Of a DNA stretch of 64,000 bases, positions 25,537 to 35,284 are shown piece by piece. Each line of letters begins with the position of its first letter. Within the stretch, counting starts at the first letter, position 1. The stretch comes from an uncultured Paracoccaceae bacterium (GTDB lineage Bacteria; Pseudomonadota; Alphaproteobacteria; Rhodobacterales; Rhodobacteraceae), in assembly GCA_947495795.1 (NCBI GenBank), contig CANMAI010000002.1, positions 248,001-312,000 on the forward strand, in the 5' to 3' direction. The position numbers and the translations under genes are program-made. The notes under the pieces are model-generated. The model saw nothing but the letters and a program-made list of their open reading frames with translations. It was not told the origin of the DNA and made no database searches.

Positions 25537-26292
25537 ATGCCCGAAAATGATGCAGCGCCATCTCCCGAAACTGCTCCGAAATACAAGCGGGTGCTTTTGA
25601 AAATATCCGGGGAGGCGCTGATGGGAGATCAGGGCTTCGGGCTGCATCCGCCGACTGTGGAACGTATCGCCAAGGAGGTGCAGAAGGTCCATGATATGGG
25701 CGTTCAGGTGTGCATGGTGATCGGGGGCGGCAACATCTTTCGCGGATTGCAGGGCAGCGCGCAGGGGATGGAGCGGACGACGGCCGATTACATGGGGATG
25801 CTGGCGACCGTGATGAACGCGCTGGCCATGCAGGGGGCGCTGGAGGCGCTGAAGATCCACACGCGGGTGATCAGCGCCATCCCGATGGATCAGGTGTGTG
25901 AGCCATACATTCGTCGCCGGGCCGTGCGCCACCTTGAGAAGGACCGTGTGTGTATCTTTGCGGCGGGCACGGGCAACCCCTATTTCACGACAGATACAGC
26001 GGCCACGCTGCGCGCATCCGAGATGTCTTGTGAGGCGATTTTCAAGGGGACGCAGGTGCAGGGCGTGTATGACAGCGACCCCAAAACCAACCCGGATGCT
26101 GTGTTCTACCCCAAGATCAGCTATGACGAGGTGTTGCAGAAGAACCTCAAGGTGATGGATGCCTCTGCGATTGCCTTGGCGCGGGAGAACCGTTTGCCCA
26201 TTATTGTGTTTTCGCTGGATGAGCCGAACGGAATGGCGGGTGTGGTGAACGGAGCTGGTACGTTTACAGTGGTAAGTGACACACATTCCTGA
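25537..26292 (+). CDS. pyrH: UMP kinase
   Basis: This 251-residue enzyme phosphorylates UMP to UDP in pyrimidine nucleotide synthesis and is the bacterial hexameric type. It shows [15 protein letters not shown], the glycine loop [10 protein letters not shown] and the nucleotide-binding [16 protein letters not shown] lies about nine bases before ATG 25537. frr follows after 44 bases, the common pyrH-frr order, and uppS-cdsA-dxr continue the cluster. Confidence 0.97.
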   Translation: MPENDAAPSPETAPKYKRVLLKISGEALMGDQGFGLHPPTVERIAKEVQKVHDMGVQVCMVIGGGNIFRGLQGSAQGMERTTADYMGMLATVMNALAMQGALEALKIHTRVISAIPMDQVCEPYIRRRAVRHLEKDRVCIFAAGTGNPYFTTDTAATLRASEMSCEAIFKGTQVQGVYDSDPKTNPDAVFYPKISYDEVLQKNLKVMDASAIALARENRLPIIVFSLDEPNGMAGVVNGAGTFTVVSDTHS

Positions 26293-26336
26293 GGGAACAT
26301 GTGCAATACAACGTCCGGAGAGGCGGGGAGACGGTG

Positions 26337-26900
26337 ATGAGCGAAGATATTGATATTGATACCGATGCGCTGGCCAAGCGTATGGATGGGGCGCTGAACG
26401 CGCTGCGCACGGAGTTTGCCTCTTTGCGGACGGGGCGGGCCTCCGCTTCCATGCTGGAGCCGGTGATGGTAGAGGCTTACGGTTCTCCCACGCCGATCAA
26501 CCAGTGCGCCACGATCAACGTACCGGAGCCGCGCATGGTGCTGGTGAATGTGTGGGACAAGAGCCTTGTGAATGCAGTGGACAAGGCGATCCGCAATTCC
26601 GGCCTGGGCATCAACCCGCAGATGGACGGCACGATCTTGCGCCTGCCGATCCCGGAACTGAACGAGGAACGCCGCCGCGAATTGGCCAAAGTTGCCGGAC
26701 AGTATGCCGAGAATGCCCGCATTTCCGTGCGAAATGTGCGCAGGGACGGGATGGATCAGCTGAAGAAGGCCAAGGCCGACGGTATGGGCGAGGATGATCA
26801 GAAGATCTGGGAAGATGAGATCCAGGAGTTGACGGATTCCGCGATCAAGCGGGTGGATGATGCTCTTGAGAACAAGCAAACGGAAATAATGCAGGTTTAG
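26337..26900 (+). CDS. frr: Ribosome recycling factor
   Basis: The 187-residue protein has the two-domain RRF form. It shows [20 protein letters not shown] near residue 30 and the C-terminal helix with [16 protein letters not shown] and RNVRRDGMD. With EF-G it splits post-termination ribosomes. ATG 26337 has GGGGAG seven bases ahead; the frame is open to 26301 without family similarity. It is followed 26 bases later by uppS. Confidence 0.97.
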   Translation: MSEDIDIDTDALAKRMDGALNALRTEFASLRTGRASASMLEPVMVEAYGSPTPINQCATINVPEPRMVLVNVWDKSLVNAVDKAIRNSGLGINPQMDGTILRLPIPELNEERRRELAKVAGQYAENARISVRNVRRDGMDQLKKAKADGMGEDDQKIWEDEIQELTDSAIKRVDDALENKQTEIMQV

Positions 26901-26926
26901 ACGCCTCGCGCTAAAGAGTATTCGAG

Positions 26927-27658
26927 ATGCCAAACACACGCGCACTGCACAAGCGGCCCGAGCCGGAACATGTGGCCATCATCATGGATGGCAATGGCCG
27001 CTGGGCAACGCGGCGGGGCCTGCCGCGCCTTGCCGGGCACAAGCGGGGCGTTGAACGGGTGCGCGAGGTTGTGCAGGCCTGCCCGGATCTGGGTGTGACG
27101 CATCTGACGCTTTATGCGTTCTCGACGGAGAACTGGAAACGCTCCAGCGCGGAAGTGAACGGGCTGATGCGGTTGTTCCGGTGGTATATCCGCAAGGAGA
27201 GCGCGAAGCTGGTGGAGGCGGGCGTGCGCCTGCGCTTCATCGGGATGCGGGAGCGGCTGTCAAAGGATCTGCAGGTCATGATGACGCAGATCGAGGAATT
27301 GACGGCAGAGAATGACAAGCTTTCGCTGACGGTCGCGATTGACTATGGCGGCCGCGACGAGATTTTGCGCGGGATGAAGCGCATGGTCGAGGCGCGGGAT
27401 GCCGGTGACTTCGATATCGCGGATCTGGACGAGGCGTCATTCGGCACGTTTCTGGATACGGACGGGCTGCCGGACCCGGATCTGGTGCTGCGGACCTCCG
27501 GTGAGGTGCGGATCTCCAACTACCTGCTCTGGCAGGCGGCTTATGCGGAATACGAGTTCCTTGATATCTGCTGGCCGGACTTCACAGGAGAGGTTCTGGC
27601 GGACTGCATCGCCAATTACGGCCAGCGTGACCGGCGTTTCGGTGCCGTTGCCGGGTGA
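26927..27658 (+). CDS. uppS: Isoprenyl transferase (undecaprenyl diphosphate synthase)
   Basis: This 243-residue cis-prenyltransferase has the catalytic Asp21 in IIMDGNGRWA, the FSTENWKR motif and the C-terminal RTSGEVRISNYLLWQ. It extends farnesyl diphosphate with isopentenyl units to make the C55 lipid carrier for cell wall and LPS precursors. Its TGA overlaps a possible GTG start of cdsA. Placement next to dxr and cdsA groups isoprenoid and phospholipid precursor genes. Confidence 0.97.
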   Translation: MPNTRALHKRPEPEHVAIIMDGNGRWATRRGLPRLAGHKRGVERVREVVQACPDLGVTHLTLYAFSTENWKRSSAEVNGLMRLFRWYIRKESAKLVEAGVRLRFIGMRERLSKDLQVMMTQIEELTAENDKLSLTVAIDYGGRDEILRGMKRMVEARDAGDFDIADLDEASFGTFLDTDGLPDPDLVLRTSGEVRISNYLLWQAAYAEYEFLDICWPDFTGEVLADCIANYGQRDRRFGAVAG

Positions 27659-27660
27659 AC

Positions 27661-28479
27661 ATGCCGGATAACTCGGAGACCCCGAGCGTCAAGTTTGCGG
27701 ATCTCGGGGTGCGGGTCGCCTCGGCCCTGTTTCTGATTATCGTTGCCGTTCTTGCGTTCTGGAAGAACATCGCTTTCGTCACCTTGTTCGTGGGGTTCGG
27801 CGCGGCGCTGATGTTGTGGGAGTTCCGGCGGCTGGTGCTGGGCCAGCTTTCGCTGAAGGACCCGCCGCTCTGGATCATGATCGTCAGCTCCGTTCTGGCT
27901 GTGGAGGCGACGGGCTATCTGTCGCTCTGGTGGGCTGCGGCGCCGATGGCGATGGGGATCGTCGGGCTTTTCCTGTTTGACCGGGCGAATATCCGCTGGA
28001 TGGGGCCGGGGCTGATCTACATCACGCTGGCGCTCTGCGTGCTGGTGGATATGCGGCGGGCACCGGATACGGGGCTGCTGACGGTGCTGTGGATGATTCT
28101 GGTGGTGGTGGCCGCGGATGTCGGCGGCTATTTCGCCGGACGGCTGATTGGCGGGCCGAAGCTTTGGCCCGCCGTGTCGCCGAAGAAAACATGGGCCGGT
28201 GCGATTGGCGGGTTGGTGCTGGCGTTGATGGTGGGCATGGTGTTCTGGCTGGGCGGCTGGGGGGCCAATCTGAGCGTGATCCTGCCGCTTTCCATTGTGG
28301 TGGCGATGGCGAGCCAGGCGGGTGACCTGCTGGAGAGTGCGCTGAAACGCAAATTCGGACGGAAAGACAGCAGCAGCCTGATCCCCGGACATGGCGGGCT
28401 GCTGGACAGGTTCGACGGGTTGCTGGGTGGTTTGCTGATGTTCGGGCTGATCGAGCGGCTTGGGCTGCTGGCGGGATAG
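27661..28479 (+). CDS. cdsA: Phosphatidate cytidylyltransferase
   Basis: The 272-residue integral membrane protein has about seven hydrophobic segments and the CdsA signature near the C-terminus, SQAGDLLESALKRKFGRKD followed by PGHGGLLDRFDG. It makes CDP-diacylglycerol, the branch point for all phospholipids. I take ATG 27661; GTG 27655, overlapping the uppS stop, is equally possible. dxr follows after 3 bases. Confidence 0.95.
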   Translation: MPDNSETPSVKFADLGVRVASALFLIIVAVLAFWKNIAFVTLFVGFGAALMLWEFRRLVLGQLSLKDPPLWIMIVSSVLAVEATGYLSLWWAAAPMAMGIVGLFLFDRANIRWMGPGLIYITLALCVLVDMRRAPDTGLLTVLWMILVVVAADVGGYFAGRLIGGPKLWPAVSPKKTWAGAIGGLVLALMVGMVFWLGGWGANLSVILPLSIVVAMASQAGDLLESALKRKFGRKDSSSLIPGHGGLLDRFDGLLGGLLMFGLIERLGLLAG

Positions 28480-28482
28480 GCG

Positions 28483-29664
28483 ATGCGCAGGATTTCCATC
28501 TTCGGGTCCACCGGTTCGATCGGGCAGAACACCGTTGATCTGCTGGAAAGGCAAGGCGGGTCAGAGGCTTACGATGTGGTTTGCCTGACCGGTGCGCGGA
28601 ACATCGCATTGCTGGCGGAGCAGGCGAAGGCTTTGCGCGCGGACGTGGCGGTGACGGCGGTGCCGGACTTGCTGGACGACTTGAAGGCGGCGCTTTCGGG
28701 GTCCGGCGTCGAGGCTGCGGCGGGGCCGGAGGCCTTGCGCGAAGCGTCGGCACGGCCAAGCGATTGGGTGATGTCCGCGATTGTTGGGTCCGCAGGGCTG
28801 GAGCCGGGGCTGATCGCCGCCGCGCATTGCGGAACGCTGGCATTGGCCAACAAGGAGAGCCTTGTCTGTGCGGGGGCGCTGCTGGAGGAAACCTGTGCGG
28901 CGCATGACACGCGGCTTTTGCCGGTGGACAGTGAGCACAGCGCGATATTTCAGGCGCTTCAGGGCGAGGATCGGGGTGCGCTGGAGCGGATATTGCTCAC
29001 CGCCTCCGGCGGGCCGTTTCGCAACCTGACAAAGGCCGAGATGCGGGATGTGACGCCCGAGCAGGCGATGGCGCATCCAAACTGGGATATGGGCGCTCGG
29101 ATCTCCATCGACAGTGCGACTATGTTTAACAAGGCGCTGGAACTGATTGAAGCGCATGTGCTTTTTGATGTGACGCCTGAGCAGATTGAAGTGGTGGTAC
29201 ATCCCCAATCCATCATACATTCGATGGTGGGGTTCGCGGATGGCTCTATCATGGCGCAGCTTGGCCCTTCGGATATGCGGGGGGCCATCGGCTTTGCACT
29301 CAACTACCCGGAACGCATCAAGTTGCCGCTGGAACGCCTTGATTTTGCCACGCTAAAGCGATTGGACTTTATGGCAGAAGACAGAGATCGTTTTCCCGCG
29401 TTGCAGCTGGCCCGGGACGTGATGGCAGCAGGCGGGCTGACGGGCGCAGTGTTCAACGCTGCGAAGGAGGCTGCGCTGGATGCATTTATAGCTGGGCAGA
29501 TCGGATTTCTGGATATGAGTGATCTGGTAACATATGTTCTGGATAATATGGGGCCAGAGGCTTCAGACATTCAAAATACCGTATCACTGGAAGCTGTTTT
29601 GGATTATGACACGCGGGCACGGCGCAAAGCCGGTGAATGGGTTGGCGCAAAAGCGCCCCGATAG
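28483..29664 (+). CDS. dxr: 1-deoxy-D-xylulose 5-phosphate reductoisomerase
   Basis: This 393-residue enzyme makes 2-C-methyl-D-erythritol 4-phosphate, the committed step of the MEP isoprenoid pathway. The NADPH site is FGSTGSIGQNT at the N-terminus. Substrate and metal residues lie in PVDSEHSAIFQ, ASGGPFR and WDMGARISIDSATM. Length is normal. It sits between cdsA and rseP with short gaps; rseP begins 17 bases later. Confidence 0.97.
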   Translation: MRRISIFGSTGSIGQNTVDLLERQGGSEAYDVVCLTGARNIALLAEQAKALRADVAVTAVPDLLDDLKAALSGSGVEAAAGPEALREASARPSDWVMSAIVGSAGLEPGLIAAAHCGTLALANKESLVCAGALLEETCAAHDTRLLPVDSEHSAIFQALQGEDRGALERILLTASGGPFRNLTKAEMRDVTPEQAMAHPNWDMGARISIDSATMFNKALELIEAHVLFDVTPEQIEVVVHPQSIIHSMVGFADGSIMAQLGPSDMRGAIGFALNYPERIKLPLERLDFATLKRLDFMAEDRDRFPALQLARDVMAAGGLTGAVFNAAKEAALDAFIAGQIGFLDMSDLVTYVLDNMGPEASDIQNTVSLEAVLDYDTRARRKAGEWVGAKAPR

Positions 29665-29681
29665 ACAGGTACAGAGGCTTT

Positions 29682-31037
29682 ATGGAACTGATTTTGGGTA
29701 TTCCGGTGGTGGGTGGCTTTTTCGGCACGTTCATCGCGTTTGTTGTCGCTCTTTCCATCGTGGTGTTCGTGCACGAGTACGGCCACTACATCGTGGGGCG
29801 CTGGTGCGGGATACATGCCCTGAAATTCAGCCTCGGCTTTGGCCCCGTGATCGCCAAACGAACGGACAAGCGTGGAACAGTTTGGCAGGTGGCCGCACTA
29901 CCGCTGGGCGGAATGGTGCAGTTTCTGGGCGATGCAGACGGGGCGAGTGCGCCTGATCATGAGGCGCTGAAGAACCTTGATCCGGATTTGAAGGGAAGGG
30001 CCTTTCACAACGCGGCAATCTGGCGGCGCGCGCTGACTGTTGCGGCTGGCCCCTTTGCCAATTTCATCTTCTCCGCCGTGGTTTTTGCGGGCTTGGCACT
30101 CTGGGTGGGTGCTGCCTCTGACCGGCCGGTTCTGGGTGAGGTGGAACAGATCCCCGGCCTTGAAATTGGGCTGGAAATTGGCGATGAGGTTGTTGCCGTA
30201 AACGGTGAACCCATTGATACGTTTGGTGATTTTCGCCGTATTGCTAATGAGATGAGCCCTGCAGGGCCACTGACGCTGGATATTCTGCGGGCGGGGCAGG
30301 CGCTGGAGGTGGAGACACCGCATCCCAGCATCACGCTTGTGGGCCGCGTTCTTCCATCCAGTGCCGCACGGCGTGCCGGGCTGGAAGCTGGTGACTATAT
30401 CGACGTGGTAAACGGCCAGAAGATGCGCAGCTTTTCCGATCTGCTGGCGATTGTGGATGGCTCCAACGGTGAGACGCTGGAGATGGAAGTGCTGCGCAAC
30501 GGTGCAAAGCTCGACATGGAGATGGCCCCGCTTGGCACACCTGTGCAGACGGCTGAGGGCGGCTTCGAGACGCGCTACCGGATTGGTGTAATCAATGCCG
30601 GGATCTACCTGCCCGAGCGCGAATCTGTGGGTGTGCTCTATGCTGCGGAAGCCGGTGTACGGCAGGTTTTCACCGTTATCGAAACCTCGCTGAGCGGCAT
30701 TTATCATATGATTGCGGGTGCGCTTTCGCCTTCCCTGCTGCAGGGCCCGCTGGGAATTGCACAGATGTCTGGCGAGACGGCGAAGCTGGGCGGCACCGAT
30801 TTCATCATGTTCGTGGCGCTGATCTCCACCGCCGTGGGCATGCTCAATCTCTTTCCTGTTCCAGTGCTCGATGGGGGCCATCTGGCGATGTTCGCCTATG
30901 AAGCTGTGCGCGGAAAAGCACCATCCCAGAAGGTTCTTGGCTGGATCATGCCCACCGGGCTCGCTTTGGTCTTGTTGCTTATGCTTTTTGCAACGTATAA
31001 CGACATCGTGAGACTGGCTGCCGACTTCAGCTCCTGA
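29682..31037 (+). CDS. rseP: Site-2 zinc protease RseP
   Basis: The 451-residue inner membrane protease has the zinc motif HEYGH at residues 31-35 in the first membrane helix, two PDZ domains in the periplasmic loop (about 115-290) and NLFPVPVLDGG, which holds the third zinc ligand. It cuts anti-sigma factors and leftover signal peptides within the membrane. ATG 29682 fits the family. It stands directly before bamA, the usual order, and links envelope stress control to outer membrane assembly. Confidence 0.96.
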   Translation: MELILGIPVVGGFFGTFIAFVVALSIVVFVHEYGHYIVGRWCGIHALKFSLGFGPVIAKRTDKRGTVWQVAALPLGGMVQFLGDADGASAPDHEALKNLDPDLKGRAFHNAAIWRRALTVAAGPFANFIFSAVVFAGLALWVGAASDRPVLGEVEQIPGLEIGLEIGDEVVAVNGEPIDTFGDFRRIANEMSPAGPLTLDILRAGQALEVETPHPSITLVGRVLPSSAARRAGLEAGDYIDVVNGQKMRSFSDLLAIVDGSNGETLEMEVLRNGAKLDMEMAPLGTPVQTAEGGFETRYRIGVINAGIYLPERESVGVLYAAEAGVRQVFTVIETSLSGIYHMIAGALSPSLLQGPLGIAQMSGETAKLGGTDFIMFVALISTAVGMLNLFPVPVLDGGHLAMFAYEAVRGKAPSQKVLGWIMPTGLALVLLLMLFATYNDIVRLAADFSS

Positions 31038-31082
31038 GATCGCAAGCAGCCAGCAGAAAAAGACTGTTGGGGAAGGCGTGTT

Positions 31083-33431
31083 ATGGGCGTGATCGGGTGT
31101 GAAGTGTTGCGGTTCCTGAAATTGCAGACACTAGGGGTGGTATGCATCGCGTTTATGGCGCTTGGTGTGACCAGCACGACAGTAAATGCCCAGAGCGCCA
31201 GTTTCAGCCGGATTGATGTGGTCGGGAATGAGCGGATCGAAGCCGATACGATCCGCGTTTTCTCTGGGATCGAACCGGGCGCGGTGGTTTCCCCCGCGGA
31301 GATCAATGAGGGCTTGCAGCGACTTTTTGATACGGGGCTTTTCGAGGATGTTGCGATTGCGCCGCGCGCTGGCGTTCTGGTGATTACGGTAGTTGAGAAC
31401 CCCACGATCAACATCATCAATTTTGAGGGCAACCGGCAACTGGATGACGATATTCTGCGCAACATCATCACTCTGCAACCGCGCCGCGCCTACAGCCGGG
31501 CCGGGGCCGAAGCGGATGCGCAGGCGATCATCGACCTCTACGCTCAGTCGGGCCGTTTCTCTGCAGAGGTGACGCCCAAGCTGATCCGGCTGGACGACAA
31601 CCGGGTGAACCTTGTTTACGAGATTTTCGAAGGTGGCGTGACGGAGGTGCAGCGGATCAGCTTTGTTGGCAACAACACCTATTCTGACAGGCGGTTGCGG
31701 CGAGTGATCGAGACGGGGCAGGCGGGGCTGCTGAGCTTTTTATTCACCAATGATACATACGATCAAGACCGTCTGGAGCTGGATAAGCAGCTGTTGCGGG
31801 ACTTCTACCTCAATCGCGGTTATGTGGATTTTGAGGTGCGCTCTGCTACTGCGGAGCTTTCGCGTGAGCGAAATGGGTTTTTCCTGAGCTTCACGGTTTT
31901 CGAGGGCGAGCAGTACAGCTTTGGAGAGACATTCGCTTCGACATTGGCGCCGGGTTTGGATGCGGCGGAATTCGATGAGCTGATCAATCTGCGGCCCGGT
32001 GAGACGTATTCTGCCAAGAAGGTGGAGACGACGATTGAGCGGCTTGCGTTTCTGGCCGGACAGAGGGGATTTGCCTTTGTGGAGGTGGCCCCGCGCGTGA
32101 CCAAGAATGAGGAAACGCGTACGATTGATATCGAATTCGAACTTCTGGAAGGGCCGCGTGTGTTCATCGAGCGGATAGACATCCGCGGCAACACTCAGAC
32201 GCTGGACCGCGTGATCCGCCGCCAGTTCCGTGTGGTGGAGGGCGATGCCTTCAACCGCCGCGAAGTGCAGCGGGCCGAGCAGCGCATTCAGGCGCTTCGC
32301 TACTTTGACAAGGTGGATACAACTGTGCGCGAAGGATCCGGCCCGGATCGCGCCGTGGTGGTTGTGGATGTCGAAGAGGCACCTACGGGAAGCCTGAGTT
32401 TCGGGGCGACATTTGCACAGGAAGAGGGGATCGCCGGTACAATTTCGCTGGATGAGCGGAACTTCCTTGGGCGTGGGCAGCGGATTGCTATTGATCTCGC
32501 GCGTGGTCAGGACATCAATACGCTTTCATTTTCGTTCACAGAACCTGCACTTTTTGATCAGGATCTCTCGGCAGGTTTTCGGCTGTACTACCGTGAAAAT
32601 ACATTTGACGAGAGCTCGTTGCAGACCCGCAATATCGGGTTTGTACCGCAGATCAGCTTCCCTCTGACGGAAGACAGCCGCCTTGCGCTGCGCGCGCGGA
32701 TCTCGCTTGATGAGATATCGGGCATTGATCCCGACGGCACTTCGCCCATTCTGATCCGGGAGCAGGGTGAAGATCTGACGACGGCCATTGGCTTTGTTTA
32801 CACGCTCGACAAGCGCAATAGCCCGATTGATCCGACCGCTGGGTTTATCTTCCGGCTGGAGCAGGATATTGCGGGGCTTTCGGGCGATACCAGCTATTCC
32901 AAAACCGTGGCGAGTGCGCGTGCCTTCACAAGCTTCTTTGACGAGGAGGTTGTGCTGTCGGCGGAACTGGAGGGCGGTGCGCTTATCGGGTTCAACGAGG
33001 AGAGCCGCTTTACGGACCGGTTTGTTCTGGGCGGCGATGACTTCCGTGGCTTTGCACGCGGTGGTCTTGGCCCGCGAGACAGCTGCACGGCTTGTTCTGG
33101 CCCCGGCAACACGGAGGATGTGGACGACGCTCTTGGCGGTAACTTCTTCACTGTGGCCCGCGTTGAAGCCAGTTTCCCGATCGGGTTGCCCGAGGAATAC
33201 GGGATCTATGGTGGGCTGTTTGCCGACGTGGGCACCGTTTGGGGCCTTTACGATACGGCAGGTGCGTCTGGTACGGTTGATGATGGCGCGAAGCTGCGGA
33301 GTGCGATTGGCGCCAGTATTTTCTGGGACACAGTGATTGGCCCATTGCGCTTCAACTATGCTGTACCGATCAATTCTGTCGACGGAGACGAGTTTGAACG
33401 CTTCCGTTTGACGGTTGATACGCGGTTCTGA
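31083..33431 (+). CDS. bamA: Outer membrane protein assembly factor BamA
   Basis: This 782-residue protein has a signal peptide (about residues 1-36, ending VNAQS), five POTRA domains (about 38-360) and a C-terminal 16-strand barrel with the conserved FVLGGDDFRGF region and a terminal Phe in the sorting signal. It inserts beta-barrel proteins into the outer membrane. A Cys pair in the loop DSCTACSG is notable and probably forms a disulphide outside the cell. GGGGAAG precedes ATG 31083. It is followed after 1 base by the Skp-like gene. Confidence 0.97.
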   Translation: MGVIGCEVLRFLKLQTLGVVCIAFMALGVTSTTVNAQSASFSRIDVVGNERIEADTIRVFSGIEPGAVVSPAEINEGLQRLFDTGLFEDVAIAPRAGVLVITVVENPTINIINFEGNRQLDDDILRNIITLQPRRAYSRAGAEADAQAIIDLYAQSGRFSAEVTPKLIRLDDNRVNLVYEIFEGGVTEVQRISFVGNNTYSDRRLRRVIETGQAGLLSFLFTNDTYDQDRLELDKQLLRDFYLNRGYVDFEVRSATAELSRERNGFFLSFTVFEGEQYSFGETFASTLAPGLDAAEFDELINLRPGETYSAKKVETTIERLAFLAGQRGFAFVEVAPRVTKNEETRTIDIEFELLEGPRVFIERIDIRGNTQTLDRVIRRQFRVVEGDAFNRREVQRAEQRIQALRYFDKVDTTVREGSGPDRAVVVVDVEEAPTGSLSFGATFAQEEGIAGTISLDERNFLGRGQRIAIDLARGQDINTLSFSFTEPALFDQDLSAGFRLYYRENTFDESSLQTRNIGFVPQISFPLTEDSRLALRARISLDEISGIDPDGTSPILIREQGEDLTTAIGFVYTLDKRNSPIDPTAGFIFRLEQDIAGLSGDTSYSKTVASARAFTSFFDEEVVLSAELEGGALIGFNEESRFTDRFVLGGDDFRGFARGGLGPRDSCTACSGPGNTEDVDDALGGNFFTVARVEASFPIGLPEEYGIYGGLFADVGTVWGLYDTAGASGTVDDGAKLRSAIGASIFWDTVIGPLRFNYAVPINSVDGDEFERFRLTVDTRF

Positions 33432-33432
33432 G

Positions 33433-33990
33433 ATGCGGGCCGGGCTCCAAGGCTTGGCTGCGCTGATCTTTTTGGCTTTATCTGCGCCGCTTTTGGCGCA
33501 GACACTGCCACCGCCCTTTCTGATCATAGAGCAGGACAGGCTGCTGAGAGACAGCCGCCCGGGCCAGGAGATCCTGCGTCGGGAACAGGCGGACAGGGAT
33601 GCCCTGCGCGCCGAGGGCAGGGCGCTGGATGCGCAGTTCGAGGCGGAGGAACTGGAGCTGACGGAGCGCCGTGATCAGATGGATGCGGCTGCCTTTCGGG
33701 AACTTGCTGATGCCTTTGATACCAAGGTTGTGGAGACGCGCCGCGTGCAGGAGGAAAAGGAAACAGCCATAAGCCGGCGCGCGGATGCACGACGTCGCCA
33801 GTTCCTGCAGCAGGTGCAGCCCATCCTCTTGCAGCTGTTGGATGAAAGCGGCGCTGCCTCGATCGTCGATCGGCGTTTTGTGCTGATTTTCAAACAGGAT
33901 TTGAATATTACGACCGAGGTGATTAAACGACTGGATGCAGCAACAGATCCGGCGCCGGGGGGCGAAACCCCTGGGGCTACGGAGAACTGA
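33433..33990 (+). CDS. OmpH/Skp-like periplasmic chaperone
   Basis: The 185-residue protein has a signal peptide (about residues 1-22, ending PLLAQT) and a long charged coiled-coil region (about 40-130) rich in Glu, Arg and Ala, then a short C-terminal part. This is the form of the OmpH/Skp family, whose trimers hold unfolded outer membrane proteins. ATG 33433 begins 1 base after the bamA stop. Position between bamA and fabZ supports the call. Confidence 0.87.
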   Translation: MRAGLQGLAALIFLALSAPLLAQTLPPPFLIIEQDRLLRDSRPGQEILRREQADRDALRAEGRALDAQFEAEELELTERRDQMDAAAFRELADAFDTKVVETRRVQEEKETAISRRADARRRQFLQQVQPILLQLLDESGAASIVDRRFVLIFKQDLNITTEVIKRLDAATDPAPGGETPGATEN

Positions 33991-34010
33991 GATCAGGAAT
34001 TGAGGCAGGC

Positions 34011-34484
34011 ATGGGCTTTACTGCAAGAGACGAGACGCTGGAACATGTGGATATCAACGAGATCAAGCGGCTGATCCCGCACAGATATCCGTTCTTGATG
34101 ATCGAGCGTGTGTTCAACATTAAGCATAGTGAAAGTGCTGTAGGCCTGAAGAATGTGAGTGCCAACGAGCCACATTTCGAGGGGCACTTCCCGGCAGCAC
34201 CGGTGATGCCCGGTGTGCTGATCGTGGAGGCGATGGCGCAGACAGCGAGTGTGGTGGTGGTGAGGTCGCTGGAACTCGCTGACAAGGGATTGCTTGTTTA
34301 CTTCATGAGCCTTGAGAAAACGAAGTTCCGCCGTGTGGTGGAGCCGGGCGATCAACTGGAGCTGCATGTGAGCGTAGTGCGCAACCGCGGCAAGGTTTGG
34401 AAGTTCTGGGGCGAGGCCAAGGTAGAGGGCCAGATTGCCGCCGAGGCGGAGTTTACCGCGATGATCCAGGATCCGCCCGCATGA
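34011..34484 (+). CDS. fabZ: 3-hydroxyacyl-ACP dehydratase FabZ
   Basis: This 157-residue hot-dog-fold enzyme dehydrates 3-hydroxyacyl-ACP in fatty acid elongation and so competes with lipid A synthesis for the same pool. The catalytic His59 is in GHFPAAPVMPG and Glu73 in VEAMAQ. IPHRYPFLMIERV near residue 22 is typical. Its stop overlaps the lpxA start by 4 bases. Confidence 0.97.
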   Translation: MGFTARDETLEHVDINEIKRLIPHRYPFLMIERVFNIKHSESAVGLKNVSANEPHFEGHFPAAPVMPGVLIVEAMAQTASVVVVRSLELADKGLLVYFMSLEKTKFRRVVEPGDQLELHVSVVRNRGKVWKFWGEAKVEGQIAAEAEFTAMIQDPPA

Positions 34485-35284
34485 GCATTGACCCAAGCGC
34501 TGCCGTGCACCCTACCGCCATTCTGGAGGACGGGTGCGTTGTGGGTGAAGGGTGCGAGATCGGGCCTTACTGCGTGATTGGGCCGGAGGTGGTGCTGGGC
34601 GCTGGCGTTGTGCTGAAATCGCACATTGCGGTGGCGGGCGTGACGCGGATTGGCGACGGTACGATTGTGTATCCTTTCGCCTCGCTGGGCCATGCACCGC
34701 AGGATTTGAAATATGCCGGCGAGCGAACGGAACTGGTGATCGGTGTGAAAAACACCATTCGCGAGTACGTGACGATGAACCCCGGCACCGCCGGTGGTGG
34801 TGGTATCACATCCGTTGGCGATGGGTGCCTTTTTATGGGATCCGTGCATGTGGGGCATGATTGCCGGGTGGGCGATAGCGTGATTATTGCCAATTCCGTG
34901 GCGCTTGCAGGCCATGTGACGGTTGAAGATCAGGTGGTGATCGGCGGGCTTTCGGGTATCCAGCAATTCACGCGGATCGGGCGGGGCGCGATGATCGGCG
35001 GCATGTCCGGCATCGTGGGCGATGTGATCCCTTTTGGTACCACCACGGGCGAGCGGGCGCATCTGGCGGGGCTGAATTTCATCGGGCTGAAGCGGCGTGG
35101 CTCTGATAAGGGCGAAATGAATGAGCTGCGGAATGCATTTGGTTCGGAGGTGTTTGAAGGCCAAGGACCTTTTGCGGAGCGTGTGGGGCGCGCACTCGCC
35201 ACGCATCCGGAAAACCCTTTTCTGCGGGAAATTTCCGGCTTTGTTTCCGCCGAGGGGGCGAAGCGGTTTACTGTGCCTGAGTGA
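34481..35284 (+). CDS. lpxA: Acyl-ACP--UDP-N-acetylglucosamine O-acyltransferase
   Basis: The 267-residue left-handed beta-helix protein has many hexapeptide repeats and the catalytic His in the VHVGHDC region, with GLNFIGLKRRG in the C-terminal part. It adds the first hydroxyacyl chain to UDP-GlcNAc in lipid A synthesis. ATG 34481 overlaps the fabZ stop (ATGA). lpxI and lpxB follow without gaps; lpxD is not in this cluster. Confidence 0.97.
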   Translation: MSIDPSAAVHPTAILEDGCVVGEGCEIGPYCVIGPEVVLGAGVVLKSHIAVAGVTRIGDGTIVYPFASLGHAPQDLKYAGERTELVIGVKNTIREYVTMNPGTAGGGGITSVGDGCLFMGSVHVGHDCRVGDSVIIANSVALAGHVTVEDQVVIGGLSGIQQFTRIGRGAMIGGMSGIVGDVIPFGTTTGERAHLAGLNFIGLKRRGSDKGEMNELRNAFGSEVFEGQGPFAERVGRALATHPENPFLREISGFVSAEGAKRFTVPE